The translations under genes were made by a program, and so were the position numbers. Shown here piece by piece: positions 1 through 10,239 of a stretch of DNA of 64,000 nucleotides. The stretch is from Pleurostoma richardsiae (taxonomy: Eukaryota > Ascomycota > Sordariomycetes > Calosphaeriales > Pleurostomataceae). The notes beneath the pieces are model-generated. The model was not told the origin of the DNA. It saw only the letters and a program-made list of their open reading frames with translations, and did no database searches. Positions within the stretch are counted from its first letter, which is position 1. Each line of letters starts with the position of its first letter. The stretch spans positions 248,001 through 312,000 of the forward strand of contig JANBVO010000003.1 in the NCBI GenBank assembly GCA_030052745.1. Reading direction: 5' to 3'.

Positions 1-254
1 GCCCTTTTCTTTCTCTCCTATCCCTGCCTCCCACCCACAAATACCTTCACCTCCTCTCCCCCTCCAACCTCGACACAATCACAATCCTTTGCCCCCTTCT
101 ATTCAAACCTCGCGCAGCCCTCCAATTCCCCGAACTCGACCTCCAAACTCACAGACCCTAATACTCGTCAGACCTCGAACACAAAGCATCACTCCAGCAA
201 GATTACTCCAGCAAGACTTCACCTAGGCTAAGGTGAAGCCATCTACTACTCACC
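1..254 (+). promoter_or_regulatory. 5' leader/promoter of MAT1-2-1
   Basis: Pyrimidine-rich (CT-rich) sequence, typical of filamentous-fungal promoters and 5' leaders, ends at the MAT1-2-1 start codon in a good Kozak context (CACCATGG). No upstream coding exon is visible. In related fungi SLA2 usually lies on this side, but it would be outside the window. Confidence 0.5.
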
Positions 255-1363
255 ATGGCATCCCAGCTCGTTAACACCATGATGATCCCGAACTCTATCT
301 GGAATGTTGCAGACTTCAACGCCATCTACGCTGATCTGGAGGTTCAGCTCCATGGATTCAACCAAATCATGGCCATCAAGGGCGAATTGTACTGGTCCTT
401 GGATCAGGGTGCTCTTGAGGAATTGGAGCGCCGCCTTAAGTAAGTTGACATTTCTACAATGAACGGGATATAATTTCTGATTATGACTTTAGGCACCGCT
501 TTGGCGCTCAGGAGAAGATCTTGATGGTCCGAGATGGCAATCACCTCTCTCGTTACCTCATCGGTCCGTCTCGAGTCGTGCTCAACGCTCCTGGAGCCAA
601 GCTGGTCCCAAGCACCAATGAGAACCTCTCAGTTCTGTACTTTGACTACGACACCATTCTCAATGAGCAGAAGAAGAAAGAGCAGAAAATGCCTGCTAAG
701 ATTCCTCGTCCTCCCAATGCCTACATCTTGTACCGCGCCCATCACCAGAAGATCCTCAAGGTGCAAAATCCTGCTCTTACAAACATCGCAATCTGTAAGT
801 CGAGCTTAGTCCATTTATTTAGGCTCTCACTAATACGCTCAGCGCGAAAACTGGGTATTCAGTGGCAGGGAGAAACGGATGATATTCGTCAGTTCTGGAA
901 GAACAAGGCCGATGCGGTGAAGGCAGAGCTTCTCGAGAAGTACCCCAATTACAAGTACACGCCTCGCAAGGCCGGCCAGATCAAGCATCGCAAGAAAGCA
1001 AAGAAGGCCGACACTGCCAAGCAGCCGCTCTCGGGTTCCATCGCAGGGTCTCATTTCATGGAAGTCCCCATGGACGAAGAAACTCTTCGTCTGTTCAAGG
1101 CTGCTGAGGAATCAGCTCTCGGTGAAGACATGCCAGAGTATGATCAGACGGATCAGCTTATGATTGGCTCTGTGGGGACTCACACCAACGCTGAGCAGCA
1201 GGCAGACTTCGAAGCCATTGCTCAATACATCGACCCCGGCACCGTCTGTGTCAGCCCAGCTGAAACTACAACTGCCAGTGCATTCAGCGATTCCCTTTCT
1301 GAGGACTGGTTCGAGAGCACCGAGGCTATCCTGGATGCCTCTCAGTTCCGTCGGACATATTAG
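255..1363 (+). CDS. MAT1-2-1: MAT1-2-1 mating-type HMG-box transcription factor
   Basis: Master regulator of mating identity in MAT1-2 strains: a MATA_HMG-box DNA-binding protein acting in the nucleus on pheromone, receptor and sexual-development genes. Exons 255-439, 493-794 and 843-1363 join in frame to 335 aa. The HMG box spans about residues 131-205: it begins with IPRPPNAYILYR, continues through a kinked ISRKLGIQW helix, and ends in a basic tail (YKYTPRK, KHRKKAKK). The second intron interrupts a serine codon (residue 163) inside the HMG box, which is the conserved intron position of ascomycete MAT1-2-1 genes. The start at 255 has a CACCATGG context. The C-terminal half is acidic and low-complexity. 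The downstream neighbour APN2 (converging) and then COX13 and APC5 confirm the MAT context. No alpha-box (MAT1-1-1) gene is present nearby. Confidence 0.95.
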
Positions 1364-2517
1364 ATGCCTTTCGTTCGACTTTACATCGAAGGTTCTGTCA
1401 CACTACTTGTATACTATCGATCAACAACTCCCTGTGCCGGACATATTCACGCCAGAAGCTGTCCTTAATCAAGATCGCGGACAGCCACAAGTCAGCTTTA
1501 GGTGCTTGCTCACTCACCTGGTCAACCCAAGTCCGATTTGCGATCCTACGATATCACCTCACTTCCTGCGTTCTCCAGTCGTCCTGACTGTCGTTAGACG
1601 TCTTCGCCTGATTTTCCCTAATATGCCTTCGGCGTGAAGAGACAGCCAGGATCCGATCTACGCAGCACACAGTCACGACGGCTATGAACCACATGTACTA
1701 CTAGAATCTCGATCCCTCTCGACTTGAGCAAGAGGGAACTGCCGGGAGGCCTCGGCTCTTGGCCAAATCCTATAGGATCAGAGTCATCTTCGGTGTTGGT
1801 TCCAGGGCCATAAATCCTGGCAAGATCGACTATTGGCAAAGACGGCAGGCTGCCCGACGCAAAAACCGCTTCTTTCTTCGCTCTATCAATCCCTCGGCGG
1901 GCGTGGAACTGGCCTTAAGTGATCGGAACCGCAATACGCTCTCTCTCTTGGGGTTTGTCCGGCGGACGAAAAGCTCAACAAAAAGAGTTCGACGACATCT
2001 CGACACGATCGGGCCTCCGGCCATCGACGACTTGCTTTCGTTTTTCATTTCCTACCTATACCTCGTTCATCCCCCCTGAGGCCGGCTCGGCAAGCATCAC
2101 AGACAAGCAAGGAGTCCAACCACTCGAGCTCCGACATAAAGCCGTCTTCGCCATCGCGCGGCGCCCGCCCGATGCTTCTCGTGGCTCCTCAGGAGTTCAA
2201 TATACCTACGTTCGACAACACACTGGTGGTGGATGCAGCTCTGGACTTTGCACCGTGGTGGCTTCAAGAATGTCAACTGCACATGGTCGGGCGACAGGAA
2301 GACACTGCAACGCATCTCATGTCTGGGAAAGAAAGGCGGGGTACTGGTTTCTATTCAGCTAGGGTTGAGATAGCTGTCGAGCTGGTGGCCTTGCACTGTC
2401 TGGAGGAAATGGGTCCTAGTCTAGACAGCAAAGAAAACAATAAAAATAATGGGTGGGCCTGCCCAAAAAGTAACGTCAGGTTTCATCTGCATCGTGACAT
2501 GATTATGTAGTGGTGAT
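1364..2517. other. MAT1-2-1 / APN2 intergenic interval
   Basis: About 1.15 kb between the stop codons of two convergent genes. It must hold both 3' UTRs and probably one idiomorph edge. An AATAAA signal on the + strand lies at 2439-2444. A 112-codon ATG-started ORF on the + strand (2172-2510) overlaps that signal and the 3' end of APN2. I do not recognise its product and see no splice-supported extension, so it is not called as a gene. Confidence 0.4.
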
Positions 2518-4822
2518 CTATCTGCCTTGCTGCGACCCATTCCAGTCACTACTCCATATGAATGTCCCACATCGCCACTGCGTCCCCTTCTCCTTGTCTC
2601 CCGACGGTCCCAGTGGCCGAGGACAGATGTAGAACGATCTGCCTGCGAGAATGTGTTAGCACGGTTCGATTTTCCAAATTATCACGGCTCCTCCGTTTGT
2701 GGTGTTGAGGGGTAGCAACCCCTCAGGCGGGGCGGGAGACGCCATGCGAGAACCCTCAAAATCTTGCAAAGGTATGAAACGGAGACTTACCGCAGTTTAT
2801 GCCCGGCTTCTTCGTTACCAGGCTGATGCAGGGCTCATTGTGCTCGCACTTCGGCACGACTCGCTTCCCCAAGAGCTTCGACCACGATTCCTTCGACTCA
2901 ATGGGATCAAAGACCTTGTCGGTGTCTCCGTCCCCTGCTCCGTCAGCGCTTCTGGATATGCCCCCTAGACCGTTCTCGGAAACACCACCCTTCGAATTGA
3001 TTCTCTGAGGGCTGGAAGTAGCGGCTGGAGCGGCGGGCGGTGCCATTTTGCTTGGAGACGGAGTGCTCTCGGTCACTTTGCCGGTCTGTTCTTCTGCTGC
3101 GCCGGTGGATGACTTCGGCTTGAAGAAGCCCATGAGGCTCTTCTGCGACAGACCATCGCCCGATTTCGATGCTTCCTTTGCCAACGATGGCTTCTGCTTC
3201 TTCTGCGGCCGTACACTCGACATTGACGCCGCTCGTTTCGGGGTCGTACTGCTCGAAGTCGCTGTGATAGATGAGGTCTGTGAAAGGGCTGGTGGTATTT
3301 CGTCTATGCTAGCTGATTCAGTAGCAGAGTCATCCGGCGTGAGACTCGTCGAAGCTTGTTGTGATTCTAGTACTTCGGGTATGATATCATTTGTTCCTGG
3401 AGAGTTCGTCGAGGCTGGAGGTGTCTTTGAGGAACTTCCTTTCGTGAAGAACATGTCTCGGATACTTCGACGACGGTCGAACTCGGGGATAAGCTTCGCT
3501 GATAGCGGCAGAAGGTCCTTGACTGTCCAGTCTCTTAAGCGTTTGCCGTCCTGGAACATTCCCTTGGGGTTCATGATATCGACGATATGGACATCCCTCC
3601 CATTGAGCTTGACAACATCAGCAAGGGTGGCATAAACAGGACAATGATCTGAGCCCATGAGACCCTCCTGAATGTTTGCATCACAGAACCAGTCCTTGAT
3701 CCCTGCGCTGCAGAGAACATAGTCTATACGGCTCCCGAAATTTCCCGGCCGAGCATTCTTCTTCGTCTCCCAGCATGTGTACATGCCCTGGCGGTTCGGG
3801 TGGAAGAGTCGACATAGATCCCACATGACAGGTTTTTCTCGTCCCTCGTCTCTTTCCCCGACGACTCGCCCGCCGAATAGCAGTTGGTTGAGGAACTTCC
3901 GAGCTGGGGTGCTGAGGAAATCGTCTAATGTCATGTTCTCCTTCCTCAACTGCTCCATGAGGCCAGCAGTGTCTTGTTCTGATCGAATAATGTTGAGATC
4001 TCCCGTCAAAACGACTTCCTTACCCATAGCGATGAGGTTACGGACTCTTGCGTCTAAGGCCTCGATGAAGCCTAGACGGAATTCTGTCCTTGTCTCATCT
4101 CTAGTGGCAGGACAGTAGACACCAATGAGGACGAACGCAGGAAATTCCAGAATGACGCAACGGCCTTCGGAGTCGAGAGCCGCTTCGTCCATAATCCCAG
4201 ATAGCTGCCCCGGTCTGGGATATCCGCCGATTCTCTGGCCTTCAGGCAGGTCTCTGAACATGGTTGACGAGCTGGGCGGACAGAGAACACCAGTGATGCC
4301 TTCTTCCGCACGTATAGGGCAGCATTTCGCGTTCCTTGTGTAAATCGCAACACCGGAGTAGCCTTAAGCCTCTAGTTAGGAAGGAAAAGCTGAAGATCTG
4401 GCTGTACTTGCCTTTCTTGTGTTTGGGGAGGCTGAAATAGACGTCCCATCCTGGCACCAAGACCATGTCATCACGGAGATCTTTCCGCTGGATCTTTGTT
4501 TCTTGCATAATGACAATATCTGCTTCCAAGGTATCGAACATCGCCTACGAGGATATGTCAGCGATTAAGAACAGCTTTGCGATGACTCTCGGGGAGGCTT
4601 GCATGGAAAGTCCGCTGTTGCCTCCATGGCTCGTATCCAAATGGATTCCTGGGCACATATGCATCAACAGGCATTCACGCGACGTCTCAGAGATACACAA
4701 ACCTGATACCGTTCACTAAGAAGACTTCTATTGGTCACTGTTCATCGCCATAGAGCTTCGCTGCCTGAACGGCAGGAGCGAGGGGCAGACATACCGTTCC
4801 ATGAGGTGATTCGGAGCCCCAT
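2518..4822 (-). CDS. APN2: APN2, class II AP endonuclease / DNA lyase
   Basis: Base-excision-repair endonuclease of the exonuclease III (EEP) family that cleaves 5' to abasic sites and trims blocked 3' ends. Exons in order of transcription: 4795-4822, 4703-4715 (13 nt), 4603-4648, 4412-4544, 2791-4362 and 2518-2642, giving 638 aa. The N-terminus reads through a conserved WNVNGIRNPFGY core that is assembled from three small exons. Catalytic motifs are QETKIQ, TGDLNI, GSRIDYVL and GSDHCPV. A PCNA-interacting PIP box (QKSLMGFF) lies in a disordered stretch near residue 480. A C-terminal GRF zinc finger (CEHNEPC ... FYICPRPLGPSG ... WRCGTFIW) is completed by the last exon. Two introns (4545-4602 and 4363-4411) need GC-AG splicing to keep the frame. 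APN2 next to MAT is the standard ascomycete arrangement. It is divergent from COX13. Confidence 0.93.
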
Positions 4823-5360
4823 CTTGCCCGCATGCAGCTAATATCTCACACAATCGAGTCTAATGCCCCTTTATGTCTCCTTCTTAGCCTCCCGTCGTCG
4901 TCTTCCGTCGAGGGGTCTGGCGGTCTGGGGCTTGATGAGGACATGCCAGGTCGGCTGGAGTGCGGCGCTGCAGCTACGTGTGGATTGTGACGGCTCCAAA
5001 TTCTGGGTTTCACGGCAGGAGAATTGATATAGGGATCCTGATGCGAGACACAGCTTCTTTCTGATATACAATCGCCTGGCTACGGCCTCATTCACTGGCA
5101 GACGCGCTTGACGTCTCGCGGGCCCCACGTCATCGGCGCCAAGGCAGGAGCGGAAGGCGCGAGCCTCCGTCGCGAGATCACCTGAGCCTGCACGTGACCA
5201 TTCAAAGCTCGGCTGAATCCGGCACCCACAGCGGGAAGGATGGGCTGATCACTGACCTCACTTCATTCAAACCTCCTCTTCCACCTCCTCCTCCTCTTTG
5301 CTCAATTGCTCCAAGCAAGCAACGAACCGCAACCACAACGCCCCTCTCCACTCCGACATA
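4823..5360. promoter_or_regulatory. APN2-COX13 divergent promoter region
   Basis: Bidirectional intergenic stretch between the APN2 start (4822, leftward) and the COX13 start (5361, rightward). A CT-rich run (about 5276-5300) precedes the COX13 leader. I see no coding potential in it. Confidence 0.5.
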
Positions 5361-6271
5361 ATGTTCCGAAGCCAGATCCAGCGTGCCGCGGCGCAGCTGC
5401 GCTCCCCCGTCGTCCGCTCGGCCGTGCAGCGCCGCCTGATGAGCTCCCCGGCCACCGGCTCGAGCACCGAGAACGCCTTCGTCCGCGAGCGCAAGGCCGT
5501 CAAGGAGCACGCTCATGCTACCACTGGTGCGTTCCTTCCCTGCCATTCTCCTCCTTGGCTGTGCGGGAAAGCCAATTGGTGCCAGCCAATTGGTGGTGGG
5601 TGATGGTCTGGCTGACAATTGCAAAACAGAGCTCTGGCGCAAGATCTCGATCTAGTATGAACCTCCCACCCCCCCCAAATCATCAATTGCTCTCCCCACG
5701 CCCGACGAGTCTCGCCGATGTCCATTCTCGAGCTCTCTCGAGCTCCAAACGTGGAAGCGGCGGAGCTCTGAGAATACTAGAGGCGGAACTGGACACAGCA
5801 TGCATGGACGGAGAGAATTTAGGAAGCGCAACAGATGGCTGACTTGAGCTTTCAAAACGAACAGCGGCGTCATCCCCTGCCTGATCGTGGCCGGCGTCAA
5901 TGCCTACAAGCTGTGGAACGACCACTGGGACCACTGGTCCCACCTCCCCCCTCTGGAGGAGCGTGTCGAGTACCCCTACCAGAACATCCGGGTGAAGAAC
6001 TTCCCCTGGGGCGACGGTGACAAGGTATGTTCTCCTGGTGCTGCTCGCGGCGACCGTCGTGCTACGAGTTCTAGATTGACTAACCCTTTTGCCTGCAGAC
6101 CCTGTTGTAAGTGATGCCCTCGAACTCGAAGCGATTGGCTACCGTCATCGCCGCTGCGACCCGCATGCTCCGGACCCGGGCCGAGAGCAGACTGTGCTAA
6201 GAAGAGGTGCTAACCTATGCTACAGCTGGAACGCCAAGGTCAACTACCACAACAAGGACAAGGCCACGTAA
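5361..6271 (+). CDS. COX13: COX13, cytochrome c oxidase subunit VIa
   Basis: Small nuclear-encoded subunit of respiratory complex IV in the mitochondrial inner membrane. Five exons, 5361-5526, 5630-5654 (25 nt), 5865-6024, 6099-6106 (8 nt) and 6226-6271, join to 134 aa. Residues 1-30 are an Arg/Ser/Ala-rich presequence (MFRSQIQRAAAQLRS...). A single membrane helix follows the KISIYGVIPCLIVAGVNAY segment. The intermembrane-space part carries the family signature WNDHWDHWSHLPPLEER, YPYQNIRVKNFPWGDGDKTL and FWNAKVNYH. The joins restore the invariant KTLFWN sequence across the 8-nt exon, which is strong support for the model. Its position between APN2 and APC5 matches the conserved MAT flank. Confidence 0.94.
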
Positions 6272-6467
6272 GCGAGGAGCACTAGGCATTGGACGGCTGT
6301 GCTGGTTGGGGTTGCCGAGCTAGACGGGTGGACCACGGTCACAGACAGGTTGACATGTATATGTTTCCTTATAGTAAGAGTACCTGAAGCTTGGAGTCAT
6401 ATAATCGCCAGCGTCCCTCGAGCTCATCATCATAACCGTGACCCGCGCCTCTATGCATGGCTCAGCC

Positions 6468-8907
6468 TCATGCAGACTTGACCGATGTCTTCCGCAGCTC
6501 CAGATACTTCGCCGCGAAGTCGTCGGCCAGCTTCATGTCCCCCATCACCTTCATGATCGTCGCTCGCTTCGCCATCATCTCGCACTGCTTCTCGACATCC
6601 TCGATGCTCGAGAAATGACCAAAGGCCTGCTTGAGCGTCTCGCTGGCTCTGGTCAGGCACTCCCTCCGCTTGATCGACTCCGCCGGGATCTGCCCCGCCA
6701 TACCCATGCGGGCGTCTGCGAGCGTCGAGTATAGCTGCCCGACCAGGTAGGACAGGTCGCACTCCAGACACCGCGGGATGACGACCACGAGGAGCTTCTC
6801 GGCGGCCTCGAAGTCACCCTGGGCCACGAGGATCCCGGCGATCGCTCCCATTGCCTGCCAAAGCAGCGGCATCAGCCTGGACCGCCACGCAAGGCTGGCG
6901 GCTCGCATGGCGATGGTGAAGCCCCTCTGTGGACGGCCGGATTTGTCGAACAGGTGAGCCTTGGTCAGGAGCAGCCGGATTCGGGTGGATATATCACAGC
7001 CGCTTTCTTGGTTCTGGGCGATCATCTTCTCGACTTTTGAGAATGCTGCTCCGAGGTCTCCGCGGCGGACCATCGCCTCGATATGGAAAGTGTCGACAAT
7101 AAAGACGAAATCTGGTTCCAGGTCGTCTGGTTTCGACTGGAGCAGTTGAGAGAGCAGATATTCGGCGCCATCGAGGTCGTTCCGATGAAGGTCCCGCCGG
7201 AGCTTGACGAGGCCACGGTATTTGTGCCAGTATTGGTTCTGCTTCCACGCTCGTAGCGAGTTTGGGTCCACAGATTCAAGCATCTGCATGGCCTGATCGT
7301 ACTCCCCTTTCCCGGCGAGCAGGCCAGCTAGGCGACATGTGATCTTGAGTTCGTCCTCGAAGAGGGAGTCGCGTGCGTGGCATCGGAGGAAAGTCTCGCA
7401 CGCGATCGTGGAGAGCGAGGCAGTGCCAAGCCTATCCCAGAAAGCAATCGTCAGCGCGATCTGTGCGCCCATCATGGTCCTCATGTTCCGCTCCACCACA
7501 AGGTGCGAGCTCCGGACCATGTATTGCATGGCGGTAGCAATGCTCTCTCCATTCGCGAGGGCCACCTTGGCTTCGCTTAGCAGGGCCGAACTCCAGAGTG
7601 GCCACATCTGCGTCTCCTTGGCCTTGACCCGGAGGAAGGCTAGCGTTTCTTTGCTGGTTCCGAGTAGACTGCTTGATTCGAGGTCACTGACGAGCCTGGG
7701 GTGCGATTGCCCAAAGTGGAAGAGCCAGTTGAGGGCAAAGTTCAGGCACGTCATATCTCGGTTTTCCCTGGCCGTCGAGACAGTCTCAAGCATGGCATCC
7801 AGGGCATCCTGGTAGCACCCAAAGTCGGCTTGCAGCACCGCAAGGTTCATTAGAGCGTATTGGTAGAACAGCCGGTCTCGGTTGCGCATAGTGTAGTCAA
7901 AGTAACGGTGGAGGCAGTCGAAAGACGTCGTGTGATCTCCTGACCTCCATGCTTCCAGGAAGCTTTGATCTGTCAGTGGGGTACATTAGACTTCGCCATT
8001 GAAGCCACATACCTCAGGTAATGCGCCATTGCTGGGGTGGAATAGCTACTGTTGAGGAGCTCCGTGAACCGTTCTTGGATATACGGTGGGACGCGGCTGC
8101 CGTTCTCTGCCCCAGTTAGAGTGCGTTTTCGGCATTGGGTAGGGCGGACGTACTCTGCATCTGCTCGATCTGGAACTCGAGCAGGTTTTCGAGATCATGG
8201 GTGCTGACCGGTATTCGCGCGTCTGGTAGGCCCTTGAGCATGTCGCCATAGGTCACGTTTGCCACAGCCATTGTACTCGCGCCCCAATCCTGTTCGCCAG
8301 TGGAAAGGACGCTGTCGAAGCTGAAGCGCCCAGAGCGTGGATTCCGCCGTGCCCAAGCCGCAGCCGTCGGCTGTCTATATTGAACAAACGCACCCCACAG
8401 TTCCGCCATGTCGCTGAACTGCAACCTCAGGAATTCATTCTGGCATTTCCTTACGAAGGCGCCGAACGGTGAATTTTTTGAGAGGAGCATGCCTTCGGTA
8501 CGAGGCTGCTCGCCCAGTTCGGCCCATCGCTGCAGCTCTCGCTTAGACTTGCAGATGAGATTGTGACGCGTGTCGAAGAATTCATGTAAGGAATAGAGCG
8601 AGTCAATTTTCCAGAGCTTGTTGAGAAATATGTCCCAGAGACGGCGACCGGGAAAGCCCACAGCTGCAGCGTATGGAGACAGAAGTTGCTCGAAGGCGTC
8701 AATAGACTTTATTATGCTGATGGCATTCTCAGCCTTGGTCCAGCGTCTCTTGGGGCCAACGAGAGGGCCGCTTGTGTCTATATCAACGAGGTTGGATGTT
8801 ATGAAGGAAAGAACTGGTATCATGGCATCGTTAGCTACTGCCTCCTCAGCGTACAACTCGATGAGCGCGAGGAGGCAGATCTTGGCTGGTGTGAGATATC
8901 GGAACAT
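6468..8907 (-). CDS. APC5: APC5, anaphase-promoting complex subunit 5
   Basis: Scaffold subunit of the APC/C ubiquitin ligase that drives metaphase-anaphase transition and mitotic exit. Exons 8154-8907, 8013-8106 and 6468-7962 (transcribed leftwards) give 780 aa. The N-terminus MFRYLTPAKICLLALIELY matches the family start. The middle join produces an uninterrupted NGSRVPPYIQERF ... MAHYLSFLEAW ... DCLHRYFDYTMRNRDR segment, and the core YQYALMNLAVLQADFG is characteristic of Apc5. The C-terminal half consists of helical TPR-like repeats. It is the fourth gene of the conserved MAT-APN2-COX13-APC5 block and converges with COX13, leaving under 200 bp between stop codons. Confidence 0.9.
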
Positions 8908-9328
8908 GCTGATGCTGATAGTGTTTTGCGTTCATATAAGACTTGGAGTTCGTCCTCGACATCCCATGAGGAGTTATTTTGCCGTGACATTAACAAGTGG
9001 TAAGCTGCTTTAGACAAGACATTGTTGATGCTCAGTTGACGCGCTGGCTAGGTGCTTTTTTTCAGGTTGAGGAAGGGTATGACGGTCGCAAGTCGGAAAA
9101 TGAGAACTGCGTTACGGTGCCTGACCAAGAAAGGAAAGTGCTTTGAGTAAAGAATTCGAATATGTACCTCACGAAGATTTTCGTAGCTCACTGACGGTGT
9201 AAGTCGCGGCTGCTGTACGTGTATCGAAAACGGAAGCTGACCGCGTCGCGGTCGGTGCCACACCGTAGGTCTCTCGGTGAGGAAGATCCTCGGCAGATCT
9301 CACCGAAGCTGGTTGCAGTAGGCTAAGT

Positions 9329-9346
9329 AAGGTACCGCGGTACCTT
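9329..9346. repeat. Perfect 18-bp palindrome centred on CCGCGG
   Basis: The sequence AAGGTACCGCGGTACCTT is identical to its own reverse complement. It lies between divergent APC5 and the PA-TM-RING gene, so it could be a binding site for a dimeric factor. A similar GGTACC-containing near-palindrome occurs at 16963-16986. Confidence 0.8.
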
Positions 9347-9831
9347 TTTCTCCAGTACGGAGGTACCGTCCATAGTGGGTTGCAGCTCGGTAGACCCGGA
9401 TGGGAGGTCGATCACGGGTGAGAGTGAAATTGGAACTTCATGATCACTTTGGCACTGCCACGCGATGCCGAGCAGCAGAAGAAATCTGCTCTCTGTCCGG
9501 CTCGTCGCTCGTCCTCGTGACTGGCCGTGGTCACGTCGACGCCGTAAAGTCAGGTAATTGAAGGGTACTTGTTGCATGTATCTTCCTGACCGCTGAGGCG
9601 TCCCTTGGTGCCCGGACAGGTTCCCGCCGTCAAGGCTGAGGTAGGTATAGTAAGTACATGTAGGTAGGCCATTGGGCATGAATCCAAATAACGTTAAAAC
9701 ACCCAAAGGGCTTCTCCTTTCAGGACCACAGAGGCGCAAAAGCTCCGGAAGACGTCACCTCATCTGCCGTCCAAAGCCGCCTTAAATCTGTCAGTGCCTG
9801 CGTTTCAAAACGAACGAACGGGCGCACCGAC

Positions 9832-9870
9832 CACGCACGCACGCACGCACGACGCATGCACGCACGCAAC
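9832..9870. repeat. Imperfect (ACGC)n microsatellite
   Basis: Repeated CACG/ACGC tetranucleotides interrupted by GACG and ATGC units. It lies in the upstream region of the PA-TM-RING gene. Confidence 0.75.
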
Positions 9871-10239
9871 ACACGCCGTGGAACCGGAGGCCTACGTTAG
9901 GTAGTCAGCCATTTCGCTAACTAACCCCTCGCTCCTCCCTCTCGTCATCTGCGCCGACGACCTTTTCCGCTTCGCCCGTTTTCCTTTCTACCTGAAATAA
10001 ACTCTCTTTCATCTTCGAGTACTGCTTTCTCGACAAGCGCGCCTGCTGCAGCAGTGTGCGATCCGGCCCTCGCAGTGATCCATTGATCTGCCAGTCCGTT
10101 TGCGGGTTCTGCATTCCGCTGCTTATCAGCTGCTTCTAGATCTGGTGTTCCTGACAGGGCGCACGCCCGCCCGCCTCATCGACCAACACTTCCTGCAATC
10201 ACCGCTTCCTGCGTTACACGCAACGCTAATATTGTCGAC

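Larger units (their letters stand above)
8908..10239. other. APC5-RING gene divergent intergenic region
   Basis: About 1.3 kb between divergent genes. It holds a perfect 18-bp palindrome (9329-9346), a cluster of TAGGTA-type words (about 9640-9665) and an imperfect ACGC tetranucleotide tract (9832-9870). No convincing coding sequence was seen on either strand. Confidence 0.5.

Noticed and set aside
2705-2725. Hairpin TGAGGGG...CCCCTCA resembling a terminator
   Set aside because: It lies inside the last APN2 intron, where a bacterial-type terminator has no meaning.
3048-3635. 195-codon plus-strand ORF
   Set aside because: Antisense of the disordered middle of APN2; no independent support.
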